Shown here: positions 8,112 through 15,796 of the stretch, one piece after another | Layout of the letters: every line of letters begins with the position of its first letter | How positions within the stretch are numbered: the stretch's first letter is position 1 | Assembly (NCBI GenBank): GCA_964510955.1 | Contig: CAZEDW010000030.1 | Coordinates: 1-50,149, forward strand | Source: JAFLCM01 sp964510955 | GTDB taxonomy: Bacteria > Planctomycetota > Phycisphaerae > Phycisphaerales > UBA1924 | Direction: 5' to 3' | Length of the DNA: 50,149 nt | The notes under the pieces: model-generated | What the model was told of the DNA's origin: nothing | Database searches by the model: none | The model's input: only the letters and a program-made list of their open reading frames with translations | Program-made: the position numbers and the translations under genes

Positions 8112-8209
8112 TCGGTGTCACGGGTGTGGCCCCAAGGTCGAACAACTCGGGTCATGTGTCGATCCGCAGTTCTTCCTGGAGACTGAGCGGGGTCCAACGG
8201 TCGGCAGGG

Positions 8210-8812
8210 TCACCGCTTTCTCGCCACGATCTGCACCACCGCCGATTCGCCGGAGTGGAAGTCGCCCTCGATCACCGTCCGGACGAGCGAGGCCCGATGC
8301 TCGAAGGTCAGGCCGGCGAGTTCCCTTTCCAGTGTCTCGAGCGACGGCAGCATGTCGGGGTCTTTCGGGCCGCCCGTGTCGCGCTGGAGTTGCTCAGGGG
8401 CGTACGACTCAAGGACGAACACGCCGCCCGCGCTCAGCCACCCCACGACACGCCGGTGCACGGCTTCACGCAGCTCCCGCGGCAAGTGGACGAAGATGGA
8501 GCTGACCAGGTCCAGCGAGCCCGGGGACACGTTGAAGTCGCGCAGGTCGGCCGCCCGGGTGCTGATCTTCAGCCCGCGCTCGGCGGCCAGACGCTCCGCC
8601 TTGCGCAGCCCCACGTCGCTCTGGTCGACCGCGAGCACATCCAGGCCCAGCGACGCAAGGTAGAGCGCGTTGCGCCCTTCGCCCGCGCCGAGGTCGATCG
8701 CCTTGCCCTGCTTGGGGAAACGAACCGAGGCCTGCACGAGAAACTCGTTGGGGGCGGCTCCGTACACGAGCCCCGAAGCGGCGTAGCGATCGTTCCAGAA
8801 GTGTGACGACAT
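8210..8812 (-). CDS. SAM-dependent methyltransferase, class I
   Basis: This is a 200-aa Rossmann-fold methyltransferase. The SAM-binding glycine motif is AIDLGAGEGRNALYLA (about 39-54), followed by the acidic residue of strand 2 (VLAVDQSD) and a motif around DLVSSIFVHLP and GGVFVLESYAP. Size and motifs match the TehB/UbiE-like small-molecule methyltransferases; the substrate cannot be read from the sequence. It stands alone between the propeller gene and ruvX. Its start has a TACCCT -10-like hexamer 6 nt upstream and no ribosome binding site. Confidence 0.8.
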   Translation of the reverse strand: MSSHFWNDRYAASGLVYGAAPNEFLVQASVRFPKQGKAIDLGAGEGRNALYLASLGLDVLAVDQSDVGLRKAERLAAERGLKISTRAADLRDFNVSPGSLDLVSSIFVHLPRELREAVHRRVVGWLSAGGVFVLESYAPEQLQRDTGGPKDPDMLPSLETLERELAGLTFEHRASLVRTVIEGDFHSGESAVVQIVARKR

Positions 8813-8818
8813 GCACGC

Positions 8819-8824
8819 AGGGTA
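8819..8824 (-). promoter_or_regulatory. -10-like element TACCCT, leaderless type
   Basis: TACCCT on the minus strand ends 6 nt before the ATG at 8812. No Shine-Dalgarno lies between. Confidence 0.5.
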
Positions 8825-8862
8825 TGCGCGAGGGGCTGGCGGGCGTTTGCTTGTGGGGGACC

Positions 8863-9342
8863 TCAGTCCTGGCCGAACTGATCCGGGCCGACGCCGCCGG
8901 CGGGATCGTCAGCGGAGCGGGCGCCGTGCGAGGCGAGGTAGTCGCGCAGGACGGCGCACGCCGCCAGGGCGTCGCGCCGGGCTTTCTTCTGCTTGTGGGT
9001 CAGGCCGGAGCGCGCCATGGCGTCGTCGGCGGCGTCGCTGCTGAGCCGCTCGTCGTGGAACACGACCTCGGCCTTCACGCGCCCGGCGAGCCCGGCCCCG
9101 AACTGGCGCGCCAGCTTCGCCCGCGGCCCCTCGGTGCCGTCCATGTTCAGCGGCAGGCCGACCACGACGCGGTCGGGCGCGTGCTCGGCGATCTCCCTGG
9201 CGAGTTCTGCGAGCAGTGCCTCTCCCCTACCGCTGCCAATGGGCGTCTCCACGACGCGAACCGGCGAGACGATGCGAGTCACATCATCCCCGGCGGCGAC
9301 ACCGGTCCGCTTGTCGCCGAGATCGATGCAGAGAAGACGCAT
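8863..9342 (-). CDS. ruvX: Putative pre-16S rRNA nuclease YqgF/RuvX
   Basis: This is a 159-aa protein of the YqgF/RuvX family, an RNase H-fold nuclease that processes the 5' end of pre-16S rRNA in E. coli. The family signature is complete: CIDLGDKRTGVA at the N-terminus with the first catalytic Asp, VVGLPLNMDGTEG in the middle, FHDERLSS, and KKARRDALAA with the last acidic residue. The C-terminal 18 residues beyond the fold are acidic and Gly-rich. It lies downstream of nuoH on the same strand, separated by a 120-nt gap almost filled by an inverted-repeat element (9345-9459), so its translation start could be affected by that structure. A near-miss -10 (TAATGC) lies 7 nt upstream, inside the element. 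Confidence 0.88.
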   Translation of the reverse strand: MRLLCIDLGDKRTGVAAGDDVTRIVSPVRVVETPIGSGRGEALLAELAREIAEHAPDRVVVGLPLNMDGTEGPRAKLARQFGAGLAGRVKAEVVFHDERLSSDAADDAMARSGLTHKQKKARRDALAACAVLRDYLASHGARSADDPAGGVGPDQFGQD

Positions 9343-9344
9343 GC

Positions 9345-9459
9345 GGAAGGCATTAAGGCAGGAGGCATCGAGGCATCAAGGCATCAAGGCATCAAGGCAT
9401 CAAGGCATCAAGAGATGATCCAGGCTCGATGCCTTGATGCCTCCTGCCTCATGCCTTCC
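9345..9459. repeat. Inverted repeat enclosing a tandem 8-nt array
   Basis: Arms of about 35 nt (9345-9380 and 9425-9459) are inverted copies with only a few differences. Inside the left half are six consecutive 8-nt units at 9364-9411: GGCATCGA once, then GGCATCAA five times. The right arm carries the same words in reverse complement. The element fills the gap between nuoH (stop 4 nt away) and ruvX (start 3 nt away) and would fold into one long hairpin in either DNA strand or in a nuoH-ruvX transcript. A similarly built element lies inside a gene at 19284-19388. Confidence 0.85.
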
Positions 9460-9462
9460 CCG

Positions 9463-10827
9463 TCAATGAACACTCACGAGCCCCTGGTGGGCATCGGGCA
9501 TGGTGCCGCGCGTGGGGTCGTCTCCCAAGGCGATCGGGTTGGTGACGCCCGTCGCGGCGCGTTCGCCGGGCAACGGGTTGAAGCGCGAGCCCGCGAGCGG
9601 CACCTTCTTGTTGATCGGTTGACGCGGGAGCCAGGTCCAGACAATCGCCAGCGCGCCGCTGAGCAGGACGCTCGCCGCCGCGGTCTGCCACCAGGCGGTC
9701 TTTCCGAGGTAGACCATCACGGCGGTCATGACCACAACGCACATCGAGACGGGGATGAGCGTCTGCCAGGCCAGTCGCAGCACCTGGTCGTAGCGGATGC
9801 GCGGGATGGTCCAGCGGACCAGCATCATGAAGCACACGCTGAGCTGGGCCTTGGAGAAGAACACGAAGAACTTCACGATCACCGGCAGAATCCCGACGGC
9901 CTCGGGGTAGGTCCAGGGCACGCCGGGGATGTGGTAGCCGCCCAGGAACAGCAGCGTGAAGAACGCGCTGCCGGTGATCATGTGCATGTACTCGGCCAGG
10001 AAGAACAGGGCGAAGCGCATCGCCGAATACTCGGTGTGGAAGCCGCCGACAAGCTCTTGCTCCGCCTCGGCGTTATCGAACGGGGCCCGGTTGCACTCGG
10101 CGAGCACGCAGGCGTACATCACCAGCGCCGCCAGAGGCTGGCTGATGATGAACCACATGCCGTGCGCCTGCTGCTCGACCAGCCGCCCGGGCACGACGGT
10201 GCCGGACATCAGCACGATGGCCAGGATGCACAGGCCCATGGGGATCTCATAGGAGATCATGCCGGCGCTGGCGCGGAGGCCGCCGAGGAACGAGAACTTG
10301 TTGTTGCTGGCCCACCCGCCGAGCGTGACGCCGTAGACCCCCATCGCGGCGACGGCGAGCAGAAAGATGAACCCGACGTTGATGCTCGCCGCCACCACCT
10401 CTGCCGGCCCGGCGCTGACGAGCACGCGCCCGCCGATGGCGATCTCGGGCACGTTGATCATGCCGCCCCAAGGGATGACGGCGGCCCCGATCATCGCCGG
10501 CACGATGGCCGCCGCCGGCGCGAGGGTGAACAGGATCTTGTCGGCGCCCCTGGGCGTGAAGTCTTCCTTGAGCACAAACTTCAGCCCGTCGGCGAGGCTC
10601 TGGCCCAGCCCCCAGAAGCCGAAGCCACGGAAGAGCTTCTGGAGCAACGGCAGCCCCAGGTCAAAGCCGACGCGGTTCGGTCCGATGCGGTCTTGGATGT
10701 ACGCCGAGATCTTGCGCTCGAAGTAGATCAGGATGGGGATGCTCTGGATGATGGCGAGCAGGGCGACGACGCCGATGACGACGCCGACGAAGACCTGGGG
10801 GGACATGGGCAGCAGTCGATCCATCAT
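9463..10827 (-). CDS. nuoH: NADH-quinone oxidoreductase subunit H
   Basis: The product is a 454-aa integral membrane subunit of respiratory complex I, which contributes to the quinone-binding cavity at the membrane arm. Recognisable blocks are YFERKISAYIQDRIGPNRVG near the N-terminus, DGLKFVLKEDFTPRGADK, NNKFSFLGGLRASAGMISYEIPMG, CNRAPFDNAEAEQELVGGFHTEYS, and VRWTIPRIRYDQVLRLAW near residue 370. About eight hydrophobic helices are visible. The C-terminus runs about 70 residues past the last conserved block. The start at 10827 is preferred over the longer frame to 10857 because it gives the conventional N-terminus and has a TAGACT hexamer 7 nt upstream. No other nuo gene is in the window, so nuoH stands apart from its operon. 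Confidence 0.92.
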   Translation of the reverse strand: MMDRLLPMSPQVFVGVVIGVVALLAIIQSIPILIYFERKISAYIQDRIGPNRVGFDLGLPLLQKLFRGFGFWGLGQSLADGLKFVLKEDFTPRGADKILFTLAPAAAIVPAMIGAAVIPWGGMINVPEIAIGGRVLVSAGPAEVVAASINVGFIFLLAVAAMGVYGVTLGGWASNNKFSFLGGLRASAGMISYEIPMGLCILAIVLMSGTVVPGRLVEQQAHGMWFIISQPLAALVMYACVLAECNRAPFDNAEAEQELVGGFHTEYSAMRFALFFLAEYMHMITGSAFFTLLFLGGYHIPGVPWTYPEAVGILPVIVKFFVFFSKAQLSVCFMMLVRWTIPRIRYDQVLRLAWQTLIPVSMCVVVMTAVMVYLGKTAWWQTAAASVLLSGALAIVWTWLPRQPINKKVPLAGSRFNPLPGERAATGVTNPIALGDDPTRGTMPDAHQGLVSVH

Positions 10828-10834
10828 GGCGCAC

Positions 10835-10840
10835 AGTCTA
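10835..10840 (-). promoter_or_regulatory. -10-like element TAGACT, leaderless type
   Basis: TAGACT on the minus strand ends 7 nt before the ATG at 10827. There is no ribosome binding site, and it supports nuoH being transcribed from its own promoter. Confidence 0.5.
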
Positions 10841-10931
10841 TCGCGTCGGGCGGGCAACGGGGAACCGCGCAGCTACACCCCGGAGGCTCATGCAACCTCC
10901 TCCGCCTGCTCGCCTTCTGGGCGTTCAGAAC

Positions 10932-12278
10932 TCAGAACAGGAGCTGGAACTGGAACCGCACGTTCACCTCGCCCTCGTTGGTCGTCGCGAGGAAGTCGTT
11001 CCCCACGTTCGAGCCCATCAGGGGCTGGGAGGGGTCGAGGAACCACTGGACGTCGAAGATGAACTTGGCGGCGTGCCCGGCGTAGTAGTAGGTCGTGCCG
11101 ACCGTGATGGTGTCGAACGTGTCTTCCTCCGCGCCGCGGCCGCTGTCCTGAAATACGGCGTCGTACCGGGCGAAGATCTCGCAGTCGGTGTCGGGGATGT
11201 AGAACCCGCCCTGGACCACCAGGCCGAAGTCGTCGGAGCTGGAGTGACCGAAGCCGTTGGCGAGGCTGGTCTGCTGGTGGGCGCCGGTGCCGGCGGCGAA
11301 AAAGTGCCAGCCGTCGCCCTCGACCGACATGTCAACCGTCCAGGCGCCGTAGGTGGTGTCGCCCTGGGTGTCGATTCCGCCGACGTTGGCCGCGATGTCG
11401 TTGGCCGAACGCTCGACGTGCCCGGCGGCGCCGAGCATGCAGGCGTAGTCCGAGCCGGGCTTGCTGGTGAAATCCTCGAACTGCTTCCAGTCGCCCTTGA
11501 CCTTCCACTCGACGCGCCCCGTGAAGGCCCAGTCGGACTCGCCGCCCCCGCGCACGAAACCGAAGTTGCCCAGGCCGTTGGTCGAGCCGAACTCGGAGTT
11601 CTTGCTGTTGAAACCGTCGGAGAACGCCAGGGCCAGCGAGAAGTTCTCATCGCGGCGCCCGATCTCGACCGCCTGCGACCGGTCCTGCGTGAAGACCTGG
11701 TTCATGTTCGAACGCTCGGCGGCGAGCTGCTTCCAGTCTTCCAGCAGCTCCTCGCGGAGGAACGGCAGCTTGAACTGGCCCCACTTGGCGTAGCAGCCGT
11801 TCTCGGCCTTGTAGCCGGCGTACGCATCGAGCAGCGAGAAATCACCGGTGGAACGGCTGAAGTCGCCCTGGATGCCGTAGAACAGCTCAGGGGCGACGAT
11901 GGTGCCCTTGGTCCAGATGCGGGTGCGCCGGGTCTGGAAGCCGGACTCGAAGTCGTCGTTGCCGCGGTTGGCTGCGGCGTTGGGGCCGCCGCTGTTGCTG
12001 TCGCGGAAGTTCAGGTTGTAACGGAACTGGATGGCCCCGCCGATCTGCAGGCGGAACTTGCCCGAGCCGTCACTGAGGAAGAACCCCTTCTCGTCGCGCC
12101 CGGCGGTGGCGCCGTCGGCGGCGAGGCTCGAGCGGGTTTGAGCGTCGGCGAGCATCTCGGCCACGATGGCGCGGACCTCGTCGCCGGTCGCGCCCTCGGG
12201 GCGGGCCAGAGCGACCGAGCCGATCCACGCGAGACCCACAGCAAACCCCGCCGTCCGAGAGAGCACCCTGGCAAGCAT
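10932..12278 (-). CDS. OprP/OprO-like outer-membrane porin (paralogue 1)
   Basis: This is a 448-aa outer-membrane beta-barrel precursor. A signal peptide (MLARVLSRTAGFAVGLAWIGSVALA) is followed by a short helical segment (GDEVRAIVAEMLADAQTRSSL) and then a barrel with FRLQIGGAIQFRYNLNFRD, DDFESGFQTRRTRIWTKG, YAKWGQFKLPFLREELL and a C-terminal FQFQLLF. The terminal Phe is the usual recognition signal of the BAM complex. The repeated strands and the RRTRIW / GQFKLPF blocks resemble the phosphate-selective porin O/P family; ion selectivity cannot be read here. Start at 12278 is supported by AAGGAG (12287-12292) 8 nt upstream. It is paralogous to the next porin upstream, and a terminator lies between them, so each seems to have its own promoter. 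Confidence 0.82.
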   Translation of the reverse strand: MLARVLSRTAGFAVGLAWIGSVALARPEGATGDEVRAIVAEMLADAQTRSSLAADGATAGRDEKGFFLSDGSGKFRLQIGGAIQFRYNLNFRDSNSGGPNAAANRGNDDFESGFQTRRTRIWTKGTIVAPELFYGIQGDFSRSTGDFSLLDAYAGYKAENGCYAKWGQFKLPFLREELLEDWKQLAAERSNMNQVFTQDRSQAVEIGRRDENFSLALAFSDGFNSKNSEFGSTNGLGNFGFVRGGGESDWAFTGRVEWKVKGDWKQFEDFTSKPGSDYACMLGAAGHVERSANDIAANVGGIDTQGDTTYGAWTVDMSVEGDGWHFFAAGTGAHQQTSLANGFGHSSSDDFGLVVQGGFYIPDTDCEIFARYDAVFQDSGRGAEEDTFDTITVGTTYYYAGHAAKFIFDVQWFLDPSQPLMGSNVGNDFLATTNEGEVNVRFQFQLLF

Positions 12279-12341
12279 CGTTCTTGCTCCTTGCAATCGC
12301 CCGCATCCAGCGCGACGCCGCGCGTCGCGACCACGTCGGGC

Positions 12342-12368
12342 AATCTAGCCATGACGCTCCGGAGCGTC
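12342..12368 (-). promoter_or_regulatory. Putative porin promoter with palindromic operator
   Basis: A -10-like TAGATT (minus strand, 12342-12347) lies 63 nt before the porin start. Directly upstream of it is a perfect 16-bp palindrome, GACGCTCCGGAGCGTC (12353-12368), which would cover the -35 region, the place where a dimeric repressor or activator would bind. No good -35 hexamer is visible. Function inferred from position only. Confidence 0.4.
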
Positions 12369-12417
12369 TAGTCGGGAACTCTTCCATCTTGAAGGCGAGG
12401 CCGGCGCGTGAGCGTGC

Positions 12418-12462
12418 AAAAAAAACAACCGGCCGATCCCGAGGGACCGGCCGGCGTTTTTT
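12418..12462 (-). terminator. Bidirectional intrinsic terminator
   Basis: A 12-bp stem (12429-12440 with 12443-12454, one mismatch) is followed on the minus strand by TTGTTTTTTTT and on the plus strand by TTTTTT. It follows the upstream porin gene by about 40 nt and separates the two porins transcriptionally. Confidence 0.8.
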
Positions 12463-12496
12463 CAGATCAAGCGATCCGAATCAGCTTCCGAGCGGC

Positions 12497-13861
12497 TCAG
12501 AAGAGCAGCTGGAACTGGAAGCGGAGGGTGACTTCGCCGTCCTCGACCGAGCCGAGGTAACCGATCTCGCGGTTGGTGCCGGTGAAGAAGCCGTCGCTGA
12601 GGTTATCGATGAAGTACTGGACGTCGAAGGTGAACTTGGCGGCCTGGCCCGAGTAGTAGTAGTTCACGCCAGCGGTGACGGTGTTGAAGTTGTCGCTGTT
12701 GTTGTTGCCGCCGGCGATGCGGGAGCCGTCGGAGTAGACGCCGTCGTAACGGAGGAAGAACTCCCAGTCGGTGTCGGGGATGAAGATGCCGCCCTGGGCG
12801 ACGAGGCCGTAGTCGCTGAAGTTGTTGTCGAGGTTGTTGCTGATGTTGTTGTCGGTGTAGGCGCCGTTACCCGCGACGAAGAAGTTCCAGCCGTCGCCCT
12901 CGAAGGAGAGGTCAGCGGTCCAGCCACCGAAGCGGGTGCTGCCCTCGTCGCCGACGCCGTCGCCGTCAACGTCCTGGGCGATGCGGTTGGCCGAGCCCTC
13001 GATGTGGCCGGCGAGACCGAACAGGCAGCCGAAGTCAGAGCCCGGCATGCTGGTGAAGTCCTTGAACTGATCCCACTTGCCGGCGAACTTGTACTCGAAC
13101 CGGGCGGTGAGGGCCCAGTCGGACTCGGCGCCGTTGCCGGTGAAGCCGAAGTTGCCGAAGTTGTTCACCGAGCCGAACTCGGAGTTGGCCGAGCGGAAGC
13201 CGTCGGAGAAGGCGACGCTGGCGCGCCAATCTTCCTGGGCGTAGCCGAGCTGGAAGCCCTGGCTGTAGCCCTGGTCGTAGGTGAGGTCGGCGAGGCTGCG
13301 GTCAGCGGCGAGCTGGTAGTACTGGGCGACGAGCTTCTCGCGGAGGTAGGGCAGCACGAACTGGCCCCACTGCATGCTGAAGCCGTTGTCCCACTTGTAA
13401 CCGACGTAGGCCTCTTCGAGGTTGAAGTTGCCGCCGGCGCGATCGAAGTTGCCGACGACGGTGTAGTAGAGGTTGGGGTTGACGATGTTGCCGCCGAACC
13501 ACAGACGGGTGTTGGTGGTCTGGAAGCCCGACTCGAAGTCGTCGTTGGCGCGGGTGGTGTTGCCGCCGGCGTTGGGGCCGCCGCTCTGGTTGTCACGGAA
13601 GTTGAGGTAGTAGCGGAACTGAACCTGGCCGCCGACGTTGAGGCGGAAGTTGCCGCTGCTGTCGGCGAGGTAGAACGCCGAGCCGTCGTGGCCCGCGCCA
13701 CCGCCGGCCATGAGGCTGGAACGGTTCTGCGCGTCGTTCAGCATCTCGCTGACGATGGCGCGAACTTCGTCGGTGTTGGTCGTCTGGCCGAAGGCGGACA
13801 TCGCCGCGGTCAGCGAGACGCCGGCACCGGCAACGAGACTGAGATACTTGGTCTGACTCAT
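12497..13861 (-). CDS. OprP/OprO-like outer-membrane porin (paralogue 2)
   Basis: This is a 454-aa outer-membrane porin precursor paralogous to the neighbouring one. It has a signal peptide (MSQTKYLSLVAGAGVSLTAAMSAFGQ), the same helical start (TDEVRAIVSEMLNDAQNRSSL), barrel blocks FRLNVGGQVQFRYYLNFRD, DDFESGFQTTNTRLWFGG, MQWGQFVLPYLREKLV, and the same C-terminal FQFQLLF with final Phe. Asn/Asp-rich loops, including a DVDGDGVGDEG calcium-loop-like stretch, vary between the two. Start 13861 has AAGGAG 7 nt upstream; a longer frame to 13960 lacks an export signal at its N-terminus. A good promoter (14050-14078) lies about 190 nt upstream, giving a long structured leader with at least two GC hairpins. 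Confidence 0.83.
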   Translation of the reverse strand: MSQTKYLSLVAGAGVSLTAAMSAFGQTTNTDEVRAIVSEMLNDAQNRSSLMAGGGAGHDGSAFYLADSSGNFRLNVGGQVQFRYYLNFRDNQSGGPNAGGNTTRANDDFESGFQTTNTRLWFGGNIVNPNLYYTVVGNFDRAGGNFNLEEAYVGYKWDNGFSMQWGQFVLPYLREKLVAQYYQLAADRSLADLTYDQGYSQGFQLGYAQEDWRASVAFSDGFRSANSEFGSVNNFGNFGFTGNGAESDWALTARFEYKFAGKWDQFKDFTSMPGSDFGCLFGLAGHIEGSANRIAQDVDGDGVGDEGSTRFGGWTADLSFEGDGWNFFVAGNGAYTDNNISNNLDNNFSDYGLVAQGGIFIPDTDWEFFLRYDGVYSDGSRIAGGNNNSDNFNTVTAGVNYYYSGQAAKFTFDVQYFIDNLSDGFFTGTNREIGYLGSVEDGEVTLRFQFQLLF

Positions 13862-14028
13862 GAAGGCTCTCCTTGACTCGTCCGCTCGTCGTTTCTCGGT
13901 TCTTGCGGACCTGGTATTGGATGGCTCGGTGGCCAGTCCGGTTGGTTCGAGGGCCACCACAGCCCTCGACAGAGCGGGAACTTCAGCGTCCCGCAGACCC
14001 CCACCCGGATACCCGCTTCTGCGGGACT

Positions 14029-14102
14029 GACCGAAAGTGAGTGGTCACTAGGATATCCCGACCTGATAGCGGACGCAAACCGCCAGCAGTCACTTTCGGG
14101 TC
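14029..14102. repeat. Inverted repeat bracketing the porin promoter
   Basis: GACCGAAAGTGA (14029-14040) and TCACTTTCGGGTC (14090-14102) are inverted copies with one extra base. The putative -35/-10 pair lies exactly between them. The arms could be two operator half-sites for a looping regulator or a cruciform. Confidence 0.55.
14050..14078 (-). promoter_or_regulatory. Sigma70-like promoter of porin paralogue 2
   Basis: Minus-strand TTGCGT (14073-14078), a 17-nt spacer and TATCCT (14050-14055) make the best -35/-10 pair in the window. Transcription would start near 14043 and run about 180 nt to the porin start. Confidence 0.6.
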
Positions 14103-14349
14103 ATGCCAAATCGCCAATCCAGATTTCTTTGGAACCAGTGGGGTCATAACTCAAGATTGACCCCGACCAAAACCCTTCAGTTGGTTCTGGGACGATGATT
14201 ATCGGATCAGATACCCCCGTGTTCCCCCCATATCGGGCCCAATTCACCGATTCCGGTAAGGCAGACCCCTCCGTCAACCTGTGAATCTGCGGTGTTGGGA
14301 CAAAATCGACGTTCTGCGGGGGCAGCGCAATTGTGGAAAAGTCGCACAA
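14101..14349 (-). pseudogene. Short orphan frame, possible gene fragment
   Basis: From a TTG at 14349 the minus strand encodes 82 residues with protein-like composition (for example SDPIIIVPEPTEGFWSGSIL and YDPTGSKEIWIGDLA). Third codon positions are clearly richer in A/T than in the neighbouring genes, which suggests foreign origin or recent arrival. No ATG, ribosome binding site or -10 element is seen, and the frame loses protein-like character upstream of 14349, where it enters the guanine deaminase promoter region. I do not recognise the family. It may be the 3' end of a truncated gene; a chance frame is also possible. Confidence 0.3.
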
Positions 14350-14427
14350 CGCCCGGCGCACTCTTGGGCGGGGCTCCACAGGTTCCCTGCGGGCTTTGGT
14401 ACGGCGGGGGCGCGGCCTCGTCGCGGC

Positions 14428-14433
14428 TACGCT
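14428..14433 (+). promoter_or_regulatory. -10-like element TACGCT, leaderless type
   Basis: TACGCT ends 7 nt before the ATG at 14441, with no Shine-Dalgarno between. It decides the start of the guanine deaminase gene. Confidence 0.5.
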
Positions 14434-14440
14434 CGGGACG

Positions 14441-15697
14441 ATGTTCATCCAAGGTCGCCTCATTCTGGACCCCGCTGCGCCGCCGACACCGGGGTGGCTG
14501 CGCATCGAAGGCGGCGTGATCGCTGAGCTGGGTGAGGGCGAGCCGCCGCGGGCGTGCTTGCCGCCGGCGTTGGGCGGGCCGGACTGCGTGGTCTCGCCGG
14601 CGTTCTTCGATGCGCACTGCCACTTGCCGCAGACCGACAGCGTCGGCGTGGACGGTCTGACGCTGCTGGACTGGCTGAATGCGGCGATCTTCCCGGCCGA
14701 GACCTGGTGGGGACGCGGCGCCGCGGTCGCGATGGCCATGACCGCCGCGCGCCGGCACATGCTTCAGGGCACCGTGGGCGTGGCCGCGTACCTGACGAGC
14801 CACGGGGAGGTGAACCGCGAAGTGCTCGGGGTTCTCGCGGCGCGCACGCCGATGCGCTTCCACGCGGGGCGCGTGGGGATGGACCGGCTGGCCCCCCAGC
14901 CGCTGATCGCCGAGGACCTCGACCGTGCGCGGCAGCGCCCGCCGCGCCCCTGCGTGCTGCCCCAGCTCGGGAGCGACCCGCGCCGGCGCGTCTCAGCCAA
15001 CCCCCGGTTCGCGATCACGTGCACCGACGAGCTGCTCGCCGAGTTCGGGTGGTTCGCCAAGGCCAACCCCGGCGTGTTCGTCCAGACGCACCTGTCCGAG
15101 AGCGTCGAGGAGTGCGCCAAGGTCCGCGAGCTTTTCCCGCGGGACGCCTCGTACACGCACGTCTACGACCGTTTCGGGCTGCTGCACCGGCGCACGCTGC
15201 TGGCCCACGCGATCCACCTCAGCGACGACGAGTGGCGCCTCATCGCCCAGCGGGGGAGCATCGCGGTGCACTGCCCGACCGCCAACATCTTCCTGCAGGC
15301 CGGGCTGTTCAACCTGGACAAGGCGCGCGAGCACTCGGTGCGTGTCGCGCTGGGATCGGACATCGCGGGCGGCCCCGACGCCGCCATGCCCCGCGTCGCG
15401 CGGGCGATGATCGAGACCGCCAAGGTCCGCAAGCTCACCCGGCGCGCCGGCGATCCGCCCGTCCGCGTCCCGACTCCCGCGGAGGCCTGGGACCTCATCA
15501 CGCACGGCAACGCCGAGGTGCTGGGGTGGAGCGACGCCGGACGCCTGACGGTCGGCGCCGCCGCCGATCTGCTGGTCCTGCGCCCGCCGCAGGCCTGGCT
15601 CGACCAGCACATCATCGGGCGGCTGATCTACAACTGGGACGCGTCGTTGATCGAGGCGCGGGTGTTCGAGGGGCGGGTGTGGGAATGCGATAAGTGA
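14441..15697 (+). CDS. guaD: Guanine deaminase (amidohydrolase superfamily)
   Basis: This is a 418-aa zinc amidohydrolase, most similar to guanine deaminase, which converts guanine to xanthine in purine salvage/degradation. Features in order: DAHCHLPQTDSVGVDG with the HxH metal motif and the PQTD typical of guanine deaminases, LLDWLNAAIFPAE, QTHLSES (His ligand), a YTHVYDRFGLLHRRTLLAHAIHL block, VHCPTANIFLQAGLF, and LGSDIAGG with the catalytic Asp. All elements of the family are present. The start at 14441 is preferred because of the leaderless -10 and because the upstream extension (to 14333) looks non-coding. It stands alone with divergent and convergent neighbours. A related chlorohydrolase-type deaminase is the main alternative. 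Confidence 0.82.
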   Translation: MFIQGRLILDPAAPPTPGWLRIEGGVIAELGEGEPPRACLPPALGGPDCVVSPAFFDAHCHLPQTDSVGVDGLTLLDWLNAAIFPAETWWGRGAAVAMAMTAARRHMLQGTVGVAAYLTSHGEVNREVLGVLAARTPMRFHAGRVGMDRLAPQPLIAEDLDRARQRPPRPCVLPQLGSDPRRRVSANPRFAITCTDELLAEFGWFAKANPGVFVQTHLSESVEECAKVRELFPRDASYTHVYDRFGLLHRRTLLAHAIHLSDDEWRLIAQRGSIAVHCPTANIFLQAGLFNLDKAREHSVRVALGSDIAGGPDAAMPRVARAMIETAKVRKLTRRAGDPPVRVPTPAEAWDLITHGNAEVLGWSDAGRLTVGAAADLLVLRPPQAWLDQHIIGRLIYNWDASLIEARVFEGRVWECDK

Positions 15698-15796
15698 AAG
15701 ACGAAAATCAGAACGGGGTCGCCCCAGCGCCTGACGGTCACCAAGAGTCAGGTGATCGACTTCGTCGCTCGTTTCTCACGTATCGCGCGGCGGGCC

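Noticed and set aside
9364..9411. Possible CRISPR array
   Set aside because: Units are 8 nt, directly abutting, without spacers; no cas gene in the window.
8803..11085. Plus-strand open frame of 760 codons over ruvX and nuoH
   Set aside because: Antisense to two strongly identified genes; no domain of its own.
10890..13876. Long plus-strand frames over both porins
   Set aside because: Val/Glu/Gly-rich antisense readings of the porin genes, which have signal peptides, family blocks and C-terminal Phe on the minus strand.
15698..15796. Possible small RNA or terminator between guaD and the small membrane gene
   Set aside because: Only a weak imperfect hairpin, no T-run and no promoter-like element.
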